From Sorex araneus (taxonomy: Eukaryota > Chordata > Mammalia > Eulipotyphla > Soricidae): DNA of 64,000 bases. The notes under the pieces were generated by a model that was given only the letters and a program-made list of their open reading frames with translations, did no database searches and was not told the DNA's origin. Positions 1-9,349 of this stretch are shown piece after piece; position 1 is the first letter of the stretch; each line of letters opens with the position of its first letter. The stretch covers positions 81,570,494 to 81,634,493 of the forward strand of contig NC_073313.1 of NCBI RefSeq assembly GCF_027595985.1, written 5' to 3'. The translations under genes were made by a program, and so were the position numbers.

Positions 1-142
1 GCCTTGCACACGGCCGACCCGGGTTCTAATCCCAGCATCCCATATGGTCCCCTGAGCACCGCTAGGGGTAATTCCTGAGTGAAGAGCCAGGAGTAACCCC
101 TGTGCATCGCCGGGTGTGACCCAAAAACCAAAAAAAAAAAAA
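1..142 (+). mobile_element. A-tailed SINE, cut by window edge
   Basis: Begins inside the tRNA-like head at GCCTTGCACACGGCCGACCC and runs to the A-tail. Near-consensus. Confidence 0.92.
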
Positions 143-186
143 GATAGGTTTTGTACAAAAAGGGATGAACTCCTATGTCAAATAGT

Positions 187-430
187 GCACTGTGCACTGT
201 CGTCCCATTGTTCATCAATTTGCTCAAGTGGGCACTAGTAACGTCTCCATTGTGAGACTTGTTGCTACTGTTTTTGGCATATCAAATACACCAAGGGTAG
301 CTTGCCAGACTCTGCCATGTGGGCAGGATACTCTCGATAGCTTGCCAGGTTCTCCGAGAGAGATGGAGGAATCGAACCTGGGTCAGCCGCATGCAAGGCA
401 AACGCCCTACCCACTGTGCTATCACTCCAG
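187..430 (-). mobile_element. TGACAG-tailed SINE, minus strand (long form)
   Basis: Read on the minus strand it has the shared tRNA-like head with B-box GGTTCGATTCC, then a body unrelated to the A-tailed family. It keeps the 40-bp internal segment bounded by TAGCTTGCCAG at 298-308 and 338-348. Confidence 0.9.
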
Positions 431-467
431 TAAGACAGAGGAAATTAGATTGCATTAGTTAATAGTA

Positions 468-615
468 CAGAGAGACAGTACAGGGGTTGCAGTTCTTGCT
501 TTGCAAGTAGCTGTCCATAGTGGCATCTCAGATGGTTCCCGGAAAACCACCAAGAGTTACCTCTGAGCAAGGTGCCCAAAATAGCTGTTGAAGACCATCA
601 GGTGTGCCCCAACAC
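468..615 (+). mobile_element. Old A-tailed SINE
   Basis: AGAGAGACAGTACAGGGGTT head and CAGGTGTGCCCCAAC end. Strongly diverged. Confidence 0.6.
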
Positions 616-699
616 CCTATTCTCTGAAAGAAAAAACCGAATTAGCTAAACTTCAGGAATGCATTTAGGGGATGGGGAAAAGGAAAGGCACAGGAGTGT

Positions 700-880
700 T
701 TTGGGTTTGGGTTTTTGGTTTGGGGAACCTACCAGCAGTGCTCAGAGCTTACTCCTGGCTCTGTGTTAAGGGTTCACTCTGGGTGGTGCTCAGGGGACCA
801 TATGTGATACCCGGGATTGAACCAAGCTTAGTCCAATGCAAGGAAAGCTCTTTAACCCCTATGCCATCTCTCCTGTGCCA
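700..880 (-). mobile_element. Old A-tailed SINE, minus strand
   Basis: GCAGTGCTCAGAGCTTACTC, GGTGGTGCTCAGGGGACCAT and CCATCTCTCCTG landmarks are in order. Confidence 0.85.
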
Positions 881-1042
881 CTATTGAAGTTCTGCAAAGC
901 TGAGTAAGGAACCTAAGCCTGAGTAGCATCACTTCTGCTTCTGTCTGCACTTTTCTCTATTAGAGAAGTTTAGGGCTTATGTTCTCTCTATAGAAGACCA
1001 GTTGGATAAGTTTCATCATGTATATTGCCTGGATAAGAATAT

Positions 1043-1248
1043 CACTGTCACTGTCACTGTCATCCCATTGCTCATCAATTTGTTCGAGCGGGCACCAGTA
1101 ACATCTCTCATTGTGAGACTTATTGGTACTGTGTTTGGCATATCCAATATGCCACGGGTAGTTTGCCAGGCTCTCCGAGAGGGGCGGAGGAATCGAACAC
1201 AGGTTGGCCGCATGAAAGGCGAATGCCTACCGCTGTGCTATTGCTCCA
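1043..1248 (-). mobile_element. TGACAG-tailed SINE, minus strand (short form), with target duplication
   Basis: Tail visible as TCACTGTCACTGTCACTGTC at the left end. Target-site duplication GGATAAGAATAT at 1031-1042 and 1252-1263. Lacks the 40-bp internal segment present in the copies at 187 and 15558. Confidence 0.93.
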
Positions 1249-1289
1249 ACCGGATAAGAATATAAGAAAAAGAATTGAACATTGTAGGG

Positions 1290-1425
1290 TGGAGGAGAAA
1301 GTTCAAAGGGCTGAAACAATGTCTGGCACGAACAATGCCCTGGGTTCCATCCATGGTACCTCAAGGCCTTTGGAACGCCATTGAGTAGAGTCCTGGTCAC
1401 TCCCAGCACCACTGAAAAGGCCTAA
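1290..1425 (+). mobile_element. Old SINE variant (TTCAAAGGGCTGA type)
   Basis: Pattern AGTTCAAAGGGCTGA, GGTTCCATCCATGG, CACTCCCAGCACC fits a degraded older relative of the A-tailed family. Confidence 0.45.
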
Positions 1426-1664
1426 ACACATGTATATACAAACAGCCAAACTGAAACGAAAACAAACAAAAAGACTCATGTATTCTGAAGGGCATCAGAG
1501 AAGTAGTTGGACAAACCTAATTTGCCAAAGGTGGAGAGATAGTAATTTGTATAGAGCTTTGGGTGACAGAGTGTTCTTATCCAGGGTGAGATTTACTGCC
1601 TCCGTTGTATGGAAGAGGAAATTTGGTTAACTTACATAACTTGTACACCTCTTCATTTCTTTTC

Positions 1665-1820
1665 TGTTTTTTTGAGTGGGAGTCCACCCACTGCAGTATT
1701 TAGGACTTACTCCTTGCTCTGTGTCAGGTACACTCCTGGAAATGCTGAGGGAACCATATGCAGTGCTGGCATTGAACCAGGGTTGACTGACTACAAGACT
1801 AGAGCCTTAACCGCTGTACT
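1665..1820 (-). mobile_element. Old A-tailed SINE, minus strand
   Basis: GCAGTATTTAGGACTTACTC through AGAGCCTTAACCGCTGTAC. Head end truncated where the next SINE begins. Confidence 0.8.
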
Positions 1821-2176
1821 TTTTTTTGGCTTTTGTAAATCATATCCAGTGGGCTAGAGCAATAGTACAGTGGGTAGGGCATTTGCCTTGCACTCGACCA
1901 ACCCAGGTTCGATTCCCAGCATCCCATATGGTCCTCTGAGCACCGCCAGGGGTGATTCCTGAGTGCAGAGCCAGGAGTAACCCCTGTGCATTGCCAGGTG
2001 TGACCCAAAAAGCAAAAAAAAAAATCATATCCAGGATGCTCAGGGGTTACAACTGGCTCTGCACTCAAGAATTTCTCCTGGCGGTGCTTGGAGGATCATA
2101 TGGAGTGCCATGGATTGAACTTGGGTCAGCCGCATGTAAGGCATATGCCCTACCTGATGTACTATCACTCCGGCCC
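1821..2176 (-). mobile_element. A-tailed SINE, minus strand, split by a nested SINE
   Basis: T-tail and first bases at 1821-1850, remainder at 2035-2176 ending TATCACTCCGGCCC. Interrupted by the plus-strand copy at 1851-2021. Confidence 0.82.
1851..2021 (+). mobile_element. A-tailed SINE, young, nested
   Basis: Flanked by target duplication AAATCATATCCAG at 1837-1849 and 2022-2034, which itself lies in the tail region of the minus-strand SINE. Confidence 0.93.
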
Positions 2177-2315
2177 ACCCCTGTACTATTTTGCAGGTCC
2201 TGCATAACTCTTAGAGCTCTTCAATCTCAGGACTATATTTAAATCTTTAGCTGTGTTGGGGCACCAACACATTGATGATATTGCTACTTTTTCAATTCTT
2301 GTTGGACTTCTCTGG

Positions 2316-2393
2316 GGTGTGTGCGTGTGTGCATGCATGCGTGTGTGTGTGTGTGTGTGTGTGTTTCTGTGTGTCTGTGTGTGTCTGTGTGTA
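2316..2393 (+). repeat. (GT)n microsatellite
   Basis: Interrupted GT repeat with GCATGCATGC and TCTGTGTG variants. Confidence 0.95.
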
Positions 2394-2751
2394 GCAGAGA
2401 GGAGATTCGGGTAATGATTAACTCTCCTTAGGGGAAAAATGGTTCCTGTTAATGTTTTTGGATAGAATGAAAGAGTTTTCAGGGCAAGGGCCATGTAACG
2501 ATTAGATCTTTTTCTATCCAAGTAATCCCCAGAGTTGCATAAATTGGAATCCTGAGAGGAGGGACCAAGAAGCACAACAAACCCTTTACTCTCTCCCAAT
2601 TAGCCAGATGCTTTGAATGAGAGAATTTGGATGGAGTTTGTGCAAAGGTTTGTGTTTTTAGCTTTGAGGCAGATATAATGAACATGAGGAAGACTTCAGA
2701 GGAGGTGGCAAAAGGATTGGATCACAGAAGTTTCATTAAAAATGTTCAAGG
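2394..2751. other. Unique intergenic sequence
   Basis: No gene or repeat recognised. Confidence 0.5.
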
Positions 2752-2754
2752 GAG

Positions 2755-3110
2755 GGCCGGAGAGGTAGTACATCAGATAAGGTGCTTGCCTTGCATGGAG
2801 CTGAGCCAGGTTTGATCCCTGGCACCCAATTTAGACACCCCAGGAACCACCACAAGTGATTTCTTCTTTTTCTTTTTTTTTTTTGGTTCACACATGGCTC
2901 TGCACTCAGGAATCACTCCTAGCGGCGCTCGGGGGACCATCTGGGATGCTGAGAATTGAACAAGGGGCGGCCGCATGCAAGGCAAATGCCCTACTTGCTG
3001 TGCTATCACTCCAGGCCCCAGGAGTGATTTCTGAGTGCAGAGCCAGGAGTAAGCCCTGAGCCAGGAGGAAGTGCTTACCATAGTTAGGTATAGCCCCCAA
3101 AACAAACCAA
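2755..3110 (+). mobile_element. Old A-tailed SINE, split by a minus-strand SINE
   Basis: Head half 2755-2864 and tail half 3023-3110 are collinear parts of one GGGCCGGAGAGGTAGTAC-type copy. Confidence 0.88.
2865..3022 (-). mobile_element. A-tailed SINE, minus strand, nested
   Basis: Complete from T-tail to CACTCCAGGCCCC. Target duplication AGTGATTTCT at 2855-2864 and 3023-3032. Confidence 0.93.
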
Positions 3111-3135
3111 AAAAAGGGTTCACAAGAGGGTTAGA

Positions 3136-3260
3136 AACATATCTCTAAGGGTTATGGCTCATGCTTAGAAGGAGCCCCAGGTTTGACCCCTGACAATGCG
3201 TAATCGCCTAAGATCCGGCCCCTGAGCACCACTAGTATTGACTCCAACACTAAAAAAATG
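3136..3260 (+). mobile_element. Old SINE remnant
   Basis: AGGTTTGACCCCTGAC and GGCCCCTGAGCACCAC landmarks only. Confidence 0.45.
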
Positions 3261-3350
3261 AAAGAAAAAGAAGGTTCACAGCCTTGAAATAGTTTTGTTG
3301 AGCCCTACTCCCATTTCACATGATCTTGCGTCACTTACTTCAGGCTTAAT

Positions 3351-3520
3351 ACTGGAGTGATAGCATAGTGGTTAGGGCGTTTGCCTTGCACCCGGCCGAC
3401 CCGGGTTCAATTCCCAGCATCCCATATGGTCCCGCGATCACTGCCAGGAGTAATTCCTGAGTGCATGAGCCAGGAGTAACCCCTGTGCATTGCCAGGTGT
3501 GACCCAAAAATTTAAAAAAC
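3351..3520 (+). mobile_element. A-tailed SINE
   Basis: Near-consensus, starting ACTGGAGTGATAGCATAGTGG with B-box GGTTCAATTCC and ending GTGTGACCCAAAAA. Confidence 0.93.
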
Positions 3521-3683
3521 TCACTCTGTGATTCAGTAGTACTGAAATTCACCTTCCTAGGCCTGTCTCACTGTCACTTAAATGGATCATGCTGACCAAT
3601 CGGCTCAGAAAATTCTTTCTCCCAAAACCCACAGCCCTTTGTTTCTAGAACCTTGCAGAGTATTGTAGCTACTTATTTGTTTA

Positions 3684-3777
3684 TTTATTTTGGCAGGTGG
3701 CCAGAACTGCACCTAAAGCCTCACATATGAAAGGCGTGTACTCTATCACTCTAAGGCGTGTACCACCTCTCCAGCCC
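3684..3777 (-). mobile_element. SINE fragment, minus strand
   Basis: Only the head end is clear (CCACCTCTCCAGCCCC). Confidence 0.5.
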
Positions 3778-3974
3778 CGAAATCTTTTAGTGGCAATTCA
3801 TTTCATACTCAGAGAAACCTTTAGAGATGGCCTAGTCACCTCCATTTTGATGGTTTATTTTAATAGATCTTTGATTGAGGCAACATTGATTTACCAGTGT
3901 ATAAACGTTTTTCCATTTAGGGGTACAGTCACTGTACCACATCCACCACCAACGTGCTCTTCTCCCTCCATTGC

Positions 3975-4262
3975 AGTCCACAGTAGGTTCGAGAAGGTAG
4001 GATGACATGCTCAAGACCACATAGCAGCTGAGTGGAACCAGGATCAGAACTGAGATATTTATTTTTCAGTTGTTCTGTTTTGGAACCACACCAGGCAGTG
4101 TGTAGGTCTCACTCCTAGTGACACTCAGGGGACCTTATGCAGTGCTGAGGATTAAACTGTGGTTGGCTGCCACATGCAAGGCAAGCGCTTTAGCCATTGT
4201 ACGAGCTCTCCAGCCCCAGAATCCAGATAGTTCTGATTCTAAATCTGACCTCTGATAGTCAC
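3975..4262 (-). mobile_element. MIR fragment, split by an A-tailed SINE
   Basis: Minus-strand MIR pattern AGACCACATAGCAGCTGAGTGG, AACCAGGATCAGAACT at 3975-4058 continues at 4218 with CCAGATAGTTCTGATTCTAA. The interruption is a younger SINE. Confidence 0.65.
4062..4217 (-). mobile_element. A-tailed SINE, minus strand, inside MIR
   Basis: GGAACCACACCAGGCAGTG start and GAGCTCTCCAGCCCC end. Older subfamily. Confidence 0.88.
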
Positions 4263-4447
4263 CTGGATGCGCCATAGAGCAGAAGACAAGACAGGATTAA
4301 ACGTCTAATGATCTCCTTAGGAAAATACCAGTTGAAGAGCAATTTGGGAGGAAGGAGCTAGAGAAATGCCAGAAAGCCTTCAGAGTGATGTGAAAACCAA
4401 CCCAGGGTGAAGAGGGAGGAAAGGTGCTGTCAAACCTTCTAGATTTT

Positions 4448-4615
4448 TGTGTGTGGGAAGAGGGTTTGAGCTACACCTGGTGGGGCTCAGGGCCTATTCC
4501 TGCTTCCGTGCTCAGGACAGACCCCTGAGAGTGGTCAGGTCGGATACACAGTGTGGGACGTGGAATCTGGATCAGCTGCATACCAGGCCAGTACCGTATT
4601 CTCTCTATAGCCAGG
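4448..4615 (-). mobile_element. Old A-tailed SINE, minus strand
   Basis: GCTACACCTGGTGGGGCTCA, GGATCAGCTGCATACCAGGC and TTCTCTCTATAGCC landmarks. Confidence 0.72.
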
Positions 4616-5137
4616 CCACCTTCTAGATTCCCATGCAGTCCCAGAAAAGTGCAGTAATACGTTCATCAGTCCTGGGGCCAACCCGCTGTCAGTGAAATCT
4701 TCCAGCAGCCCTGCTAGGAGCCCCTTGGGTAGGGCAGCTTTATTGTACATGTACTGGCTGATGAATTTCCAAACACAGTGTCTGGAGTCCCTGATCAGAT
4801 TATGCTCCCGATTGCTCAATGGTTCGCAGCCAGACTGGTTTTGTCTCTCCCAGGGACCGGGGGGGGGGGGTCTTTCCATGGGGATGGTACTCTTGACGTC
4901 TAGCAAGTAGAAGCCAGGGCTGTGGCTCGGTGTACTCCAACGAAGAGGGCAGCCCTCAGGACACAAAATGAGCTGGTCCCAAATATCAATAGAATCTAGG
5001 CAGAGACATTGTCCAGGCACGCAAGGAGGAGTTTGCTGGCCCTGCCGTGTTCGCCTATCCCCCACATTGCTTCTGCCTTTAAGCTGTCTCTCGTTTTCCC
5101 TCATGCTCATTCAGCCTCACACACATCATGCCCATCA
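4616..5137. other. Unique intergenic sequence
   Basis: Contains a 10-G run near 4860-4870. The 191-residue minus-strand open frame (4535-5110) begins in SINE sequence and has no recognisable domain. Confidence 0.5.
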
Positions 5138-5148
5138 AACTCCATTAT

Positions 5149-5317
5149 GTGGGGGCTGCAGTGATAGTGCACTTGGTCAGGCTTATACACAACCGACCTG
5201 AGTTGGATCCCTGGCATCCCGTAGGGTCCCAAGAGCCAGCCAGGAGTGATCTTTGAACACAGAGTTAGTGCTGAATGATGCTGGATGTGTCCCCCACAAA
5301 AGAAAGCAACATAAACC
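5149..5317 (+). mobile_element. Old A-tailed SINE with target duplication
   Basis: Flanked by AACTCCATTAT at 5138-5148 and 5318-5328. The same target motif also closes the next insertion. Confidence 0.88.
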
Positions 5318-5328
5318 AACTCCATTAT

Positions 5329-5690
5329 AAGGCTGGGAAGAGGGCTCAAAAGGGCTAGTGAAGGCTCCACATGCAGGAAGTCTGGGCTGGAATGATCAAA
5401 AAATGGGTAGGGAGCTTGCCTTGCACACAGCTGCTCCTGGTTTGATCCCTGGCATTCCATATGGTCCCCCAAGCATTGCTAGGAGTAATTCCTGCGTGTA
5501 GAACCAGAGTGAATCCCTCAGTATCACTGGGCATTGCCGCCGAGACAAGCAAAAAGACTGAATGCAGAAGTTTGGGTTTACTTTCCCCAAGCAGCAGTAG
5601 GAACAGCCCCTGAGCATGGAGCTGGCTGTCGCCCCTGAGCACTGTGGGGTTTGTGTCCCTCAAACCAAAACCAAACTAAAAACCATTCAT
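5329..5690 (+). mobile_element. Old SINE split by a younger SINE
   Basis: Head 5329-5381 (AAGGCTGGGAAGAGGGCTCA) and tail about 5572-5690. Ends before ACTCCATTAT at 5691-5700, so it appears to share the target site of the preceding SINE. Confidence 0.65.
5382..5561 (+). mobile_element. A-tailed SINE, nested
   Basis: GGGCTGGAATGATC head and CCGAGACAAGCAAAAAG end. Target duplication ATGCAGGAAGT (5371-5381) against ATGCAGAAGT (5562-5571). Confidence 0.85.
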
Positions 5691-5724
5691 ACTCCATTAT
5701 TATTACTTATTGTTATGACTATTT

Positions 5725-5888
5725 TTGTTTGTGGACCCCAATGAGTGGTGCTCAGGACTTAATCCTAGCTCTGCACTCAGAGATCACTGTTGATGGCACT
5801 TAGGGAATCACGTGTAGTGCCAGAGATGGAAGCTGGGTCAGCCATAGGCAAGGAGAGCACCTTATCTGCTTGTACTACCTCTCGGACC
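5725..5888 (-). mobile_element. Old A-tailed SINE, minus strand
   Basis: GGTGCTCAGGACTTAATCC, GGGTCAGCCATAGGCAAGG and CTACCTCTCGGACC landmarks. Confidence 0.85.
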
Positions 5889-5935
5889 TCACTTCCCTCA
5901 TTTTTGGTCCCCAGACCTGCAGTCTAAAAGTCCAC

Positions 5936-6143
5936 GTTAGGGGCTGGAGTGATAGCATAGCAAGAAGGGTGTTTGCCTTGCATGCAGCCAACCAGGGTTT
6001 GATTCCCAGCATCCCATATGGTCCCTTAAGCACCGCCAGGAGTAACTTCTGAATGCAGAGCCAGGAGTAACCCCTGTGCATAGCCGGGTGTGACCCAAAA
6101 AGCAAACAAACAAATAAATAAATAAATGATAAATAAATAAAAT
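5936..6143 (+). mobile_element. A-tailed SINE, young, with (AAAT)n tail
   Basis: Complete. The tail has expanded into an AAAT repeat (about 6104-6143). Target duplication AAAAGTCCAC at 5926-5935 and 6144-6153. Confidence 0.95.
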
Positions 6144-6257
6144 AAAAGTCCACTCTACACACAGGATAATTCAATGATGATTTCCTACTCTCTGGGGAGA
6201 TATTCCCCCAATTCTATTCCCAAAAGTATGGATGGTGACCATATATGTATTTCTTTG

Positions 6258-6402
6258 GAGGGGGGAGGGAACTCACCCAGCTGTGCTCAAGACTTACTTC
6301 TGGCTCTAAACTCAGTGATCACTCCTTGTGGTGCCAGGGATGGAACCTGGATCAGCCATCGGCAAGGCAAGTGTGCTACCCACTGTATGATCTCTCCAGC
6401 CC
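6258..6402 (-). mobile_element. Old A-tailed SINE, minus strand
   Basis: Ends TGATCTCTCCAGCCC. Lacks part of the middle. Confidence 0.85.
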
Positions 6403-6477
6403 TTGAACTCCATTATTATCACATACCAACTCACCTATCTCCCTTCTGTGAACGGTCACAGGCTGGAATGCCTTTTC

Positions 6478-6665
6478 TTTTTTTTTTTTTGCTTTTTTTT
6501 TTGCTTTTTGGGTCACACCTGGCAATGCACAGGGGTTACTCCTGGCTCTGCACTCAGGAATTACCCCTGGCTGTGCTCAGGGGACCATATGGGATGCTGG
6601 GATTTGAACCCGGGTCGGCCGTGTGCAAGGCAAACGCCCTACCCGCTGTGCTACCTCTCCAGCCC
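6478..6665 (-). mobile_element. A-tailed SINE, minus strand, young
   Basis: Near-consensus with a long T-tail. Exact target duplication CTGGAATGCCTTTTC at 6463-6477 and 6666-6680. Confidence 0.96.
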
Positions 6666-6680
6666 CTGGAATGCCTTTTC

Positions 6681-7170
6681 ATTAAGAAAAACACTCTTAC
6701 TTTGCTTTGTTTCCCTTAAACCCAGCCTAGAGTCTGCCGCCCCATGAACATTTATTAAAGGAGAGAAGGCACCAAGGCCGTTGAGCAGCAAATGTTCAGC
6801 CTAACACAGGCTGTTCCTACCGAGCCTTTCTGGGACTCATACAGGCTCATGGCACTCAGACGTCTTTGCTTAAGCCCTCGCAAGGGAGCAAATTCCTCTC
6901 CGAACATTTTCCCTTGAATGTCCCAGAGTAGCTCGAGCTCAATATGTCAGCAATAAAATGTGGGCTCCTCCCCCAAACCCGTCTTTCTTGGTCTGTTCCC
7001 TCTATCTGTGACGGGCGCCATGATTTATTCTATTATTGAAACTAGAAACTTGAGAGTCAGCTCATTTTCCTCATCCCTTCCCCCAACTCTAAATCACCAA
7101 CTCCTAGGAGTTTTCCTTCTCATTTGGGGGGAGTCGGGGCCTCCCGAGAGTCCTCAGGAGGCCTGAGAGT
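6681..7170. other. Unique intergenic sequence
   Basis: No gene or repeat recognised. Confidence 0.5.
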
Positions 7171-7174
7171 CACT

Positions 7175-7314
7175 CCCTGCAAGACTGAGCCAACTCGACC
7201 AGATGGGTTCAATGCTAGGGCCCGCCAAGGTGGCGCTGCCCAGACTCGGAGGTGCTGGGAATTTAGCACAGGCAAAGCCTGTGCCCCTGACCTCTGAACC
7301 AACTCTCCAGCCTC
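7175..7314 (-). mobile_element. Old SINE fragment, minus strand
   Basis: Only GGTGCTGGGAATTTAGCACAGG and the end ACCAACTCTCCAGCC are convincing. Confidence 0.45.
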
Positions 7315-7394
7315 AGAATTTGACTTAATATCGCTCCAATCTTCCTTTTCCAATCCACCCCCACTGCCACGACCTTTACCCTCGTCCTCAGCCT

Positions 7395-7672
7395 CTCTCT
7401 GCTGGATAATTGCCAGAGTCTTCTAACCCCAGTTCCTGTCTTGCTACACATTCCCTGCAAACTTCCACTCTCCAGTGCTGCCAGAGGGGTCGTCTTAACA
7501 CACATCTCAGTATATCATCTTCTGGCTCGCAATCCTTCAAGGGTTTCTTCTGATCTTCACGATAAAGTTCGAACTGCTTATCACAGGGCACATGGTTTCC
7601 CTGACGTGGCCCCCTGCCTGACTTTCTGCCCTCTTTTTCCCGTCATGCCCCTCACACATACCTTTGGCTCTA
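7395..7672 (+). mobile_element. Ancient L2-like LINE fragment
   Basis: Matches the recalled L2 3' region in order: CTGGATAATTGCCAGAG, CTTCCACTCTCCAG, TGGCTCGCAATCCTTCAAGG, CTGACGTGGCCCCCTGCC. Heavily diverged. Confidence 0.6.
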
Positions 7673-7677
7673 AGTAA

Positions 7678-7880
7678 GCATTTCTCAACTCGGGCGATTT
7701 TTGGCCTTTGAGTCCATTAGGCCAGGTCTGGAGTGTCTGTTTTTGGTTGTCCCAATTCAGGGTGTGAGATGCTCCTACCACCCAGTGAGAAGAATCCAGG
7801 GAGACTGTTTTGAGATGTTCTATGGCACAGTTTGCTATGGAGAGGATCTGGCCCCAAATGTTCGTAGTTATGCTATCAAC
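7678..7880. mobile_element. MER5A-like hAT DNA transposon remnant
   Basis: CATTTCTCAACTCGGGCGAT, GGTCTGGAGTGTCTGTTTTT, GGTTGTCCCAATTCAGGG, GATGCTCCTACCACCCAGTG and CTGGCCCCAAATGTTC follow the MER5A order as recalled. Non-autonomous, with no transposase. Confidence 0.65.
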
Positions 7881-7931
7881 TACCTAGAGTTCTTTGAACA
7901 CATTATGCTGCTCTCAAGAATCTGTGGTGGA

Positions 7932-8323
7932 CAGCTTGGAAACTGGCCTCACATGCTAGGGGAAAAGGCAGCTCAGATAGAGAAGGGAACACCAAGTAGA
8001 GGATGTTGGGAGGACCCATTCAGTTTGAAAGATGCAAACTAAAAGTAGACTATGGACCGAACATGAAGGCCACTCAATACCTCTATTGCAAACTACAACA
8101 CCCAAAAGGAGAGAGAACAAAAGGGAATGCCCTGCCGCAGAGGCAGGGTGGGGTGCTGGGGGATGGGGTGGGGGTGGTGAGAGGCATGCTGAGATCATTG
8201 GAGGTGAATGGGCACTGGTGGAGGGATGGGTAAACAATCACTGTATGAGTGAAATGCAAACACAAACGTTCATAAGTTTGTAACTGTACCTCACAGTGAT
8301 TCTCTAATAAAAAATTTTAAAAA
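7932..8323 (+). mobile_element. L1 3' end, 5'-truncated insertion
   Basis: Ends in the G-rich 3' UTR tract, then TTTGTAACTGTACCTCAC and AATAAAAA. Target duplication AGAATCTGTGGTGGA at 7917-7931 and 8324-8338. The same 3' end recurs at 26724-27057. Confidence 0.9.
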
Positions 8324-8338
8324 AGAATCTGTGGTGGA

Positions 8339-8510
8339 TGGCCAGAGAGCGCAAGCACAAGGCACTTGTCTTACATGCAGTTGCCCCTGGTTCAACGCCC
8401 AGTACCACATTTAGTTTCATGAGCACTGCCACAAGTGATCACTGAGCACAGAGCTAGGAGTAGACCCTGAGCTCTGCCATCTGTGGCCCATATCCTTTCC
8501 CCCCGTGAAA
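8339..8510 (+). mobile_element. Old A-tailed SINE
   Basis: GGCCAGAGAGCGCAAGCAC head and GCACAGAGCTAGGAGTAGACC body. Confidence 0.82.
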
Positions 8511-8535
8511 TCTGTCTATATAATGACTAATCATA

Positions 8536-8620
8536 GTCAGTGCCAGGGGTTAAACTTGGGATAGCCTTGTGCAAGACAGTCACCTTAACCCTTGGCCCTT
8601 GGACTATGGCTCCAGCCCTC
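8536..8620 (-). mobile_element. SINE fragment, minus strand
   Basis: Head half only, ending TATGGCTCCAGCCC. Confidence 0.7.
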
Positions 8621-8651
8621 CTCCATTCTTCTACACTTCCCTTTTAAATTT

Positions 8652-8830
8652 TTTGCATTTTTTTGCTTTGTTTGGGGTCACACCCAGCGATGCACAGGGG
8701 TTACTCCTGGCTCTGCACTCAGGAATTAACCCTGGCAGTGCTCAGGGGACCATATGGGATGCTGGGAATCAGACCCGGGTCGGATGCGTGCAAGGCAAAC
8801 GCCCTACCGGCTGTGCTATTGCTCTAGCCC
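8652..8830 (-). mobile_element. A-tailed SINE, minus strand, young
   Basis: Near-consensus, from the T-tail through GCACAGGGGTTACTCC to GCTATTGCTCTAGCCC. Confidence 0.93.
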
Positions 8831-8894
8831 CCTCCATTTTTAATTTTATGGACTATGAAAGGTTACGCTTTTTCTCTCTGGGCTATCTTTTTTG

Positions 8895-8965
8895 AATGGG
8901 TAATTGGGGCCACACCTAGCAGTGCCCAGGCCTTACTCCTGGTTCTATGCTATGATCACTTCCAA
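8895..8965 (-). mobile_element. SINE fragment, minus strand (tail half)
   Basis: GGGTAATTGGGGCCACACCTAG matches the start of the next SINE. The head half is missing. Confidence 0.7.
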
Positions 8966-9000
8966 ATAATGGCTATCTTTTGGAACTGATTCTTTCTTGA

Positions 9001-9170
9001 AGGGGTAATTGGGGCCACAGCTAGCAGTGCTCTGAGATTATTCCTGGTTCTGTGCTCAGAGATTACTCCTGGCAGTGCTTCTGGACCATATGCAGTGCCA
9101 GGGATTGAATCAAAGTCGGCCATGTGCAAGACAAGAGTATAAACTTCTGTACTATCTCTCTATGCCTGGA
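9001..9170 (-). mobile_element. Old A-tailed SINE, minus strand
   Basis: GGGGCCACAGCTAGCAGTGC to ACTATCTCTCTATGCC. Confidence 0.87.
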
Positions 9171-9178
9171 AGAATTTG

Positions 9179-9347
9179 GTTTTTTTTTTGGGGGGGGGCA
9201 TACCTGGCTGTGCTTAGGGATTACTCCTGGTTTTGTGCTCAGAAATCACTCCTGGTGGTGCTTGAGAGACCCCTTAAGATGCTGAGATTGGAACTGGAGT
9301 TAGCCATATACCAGGCAAGTACCTTTCCTGCTTTACTATCTCTCTGC
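9179..9347 (-). mobile_element. Old A-tailed SINE, minus strand
   Basis: T-run and G-run, then CATACCTGGCTGTGC, GGTGGTGCTTGAGAGACC and TTACTATCTCTCTGCTC. Confidence 0.87.
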
Positions 9348-9349
9348 TC

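Noticed and set aside
4535..5110. 191-residue minus-strand open frame as a hidden gene
   Set aside because: It starts in a degraded SINE and shows no domain, codon bias or splice context I can support.
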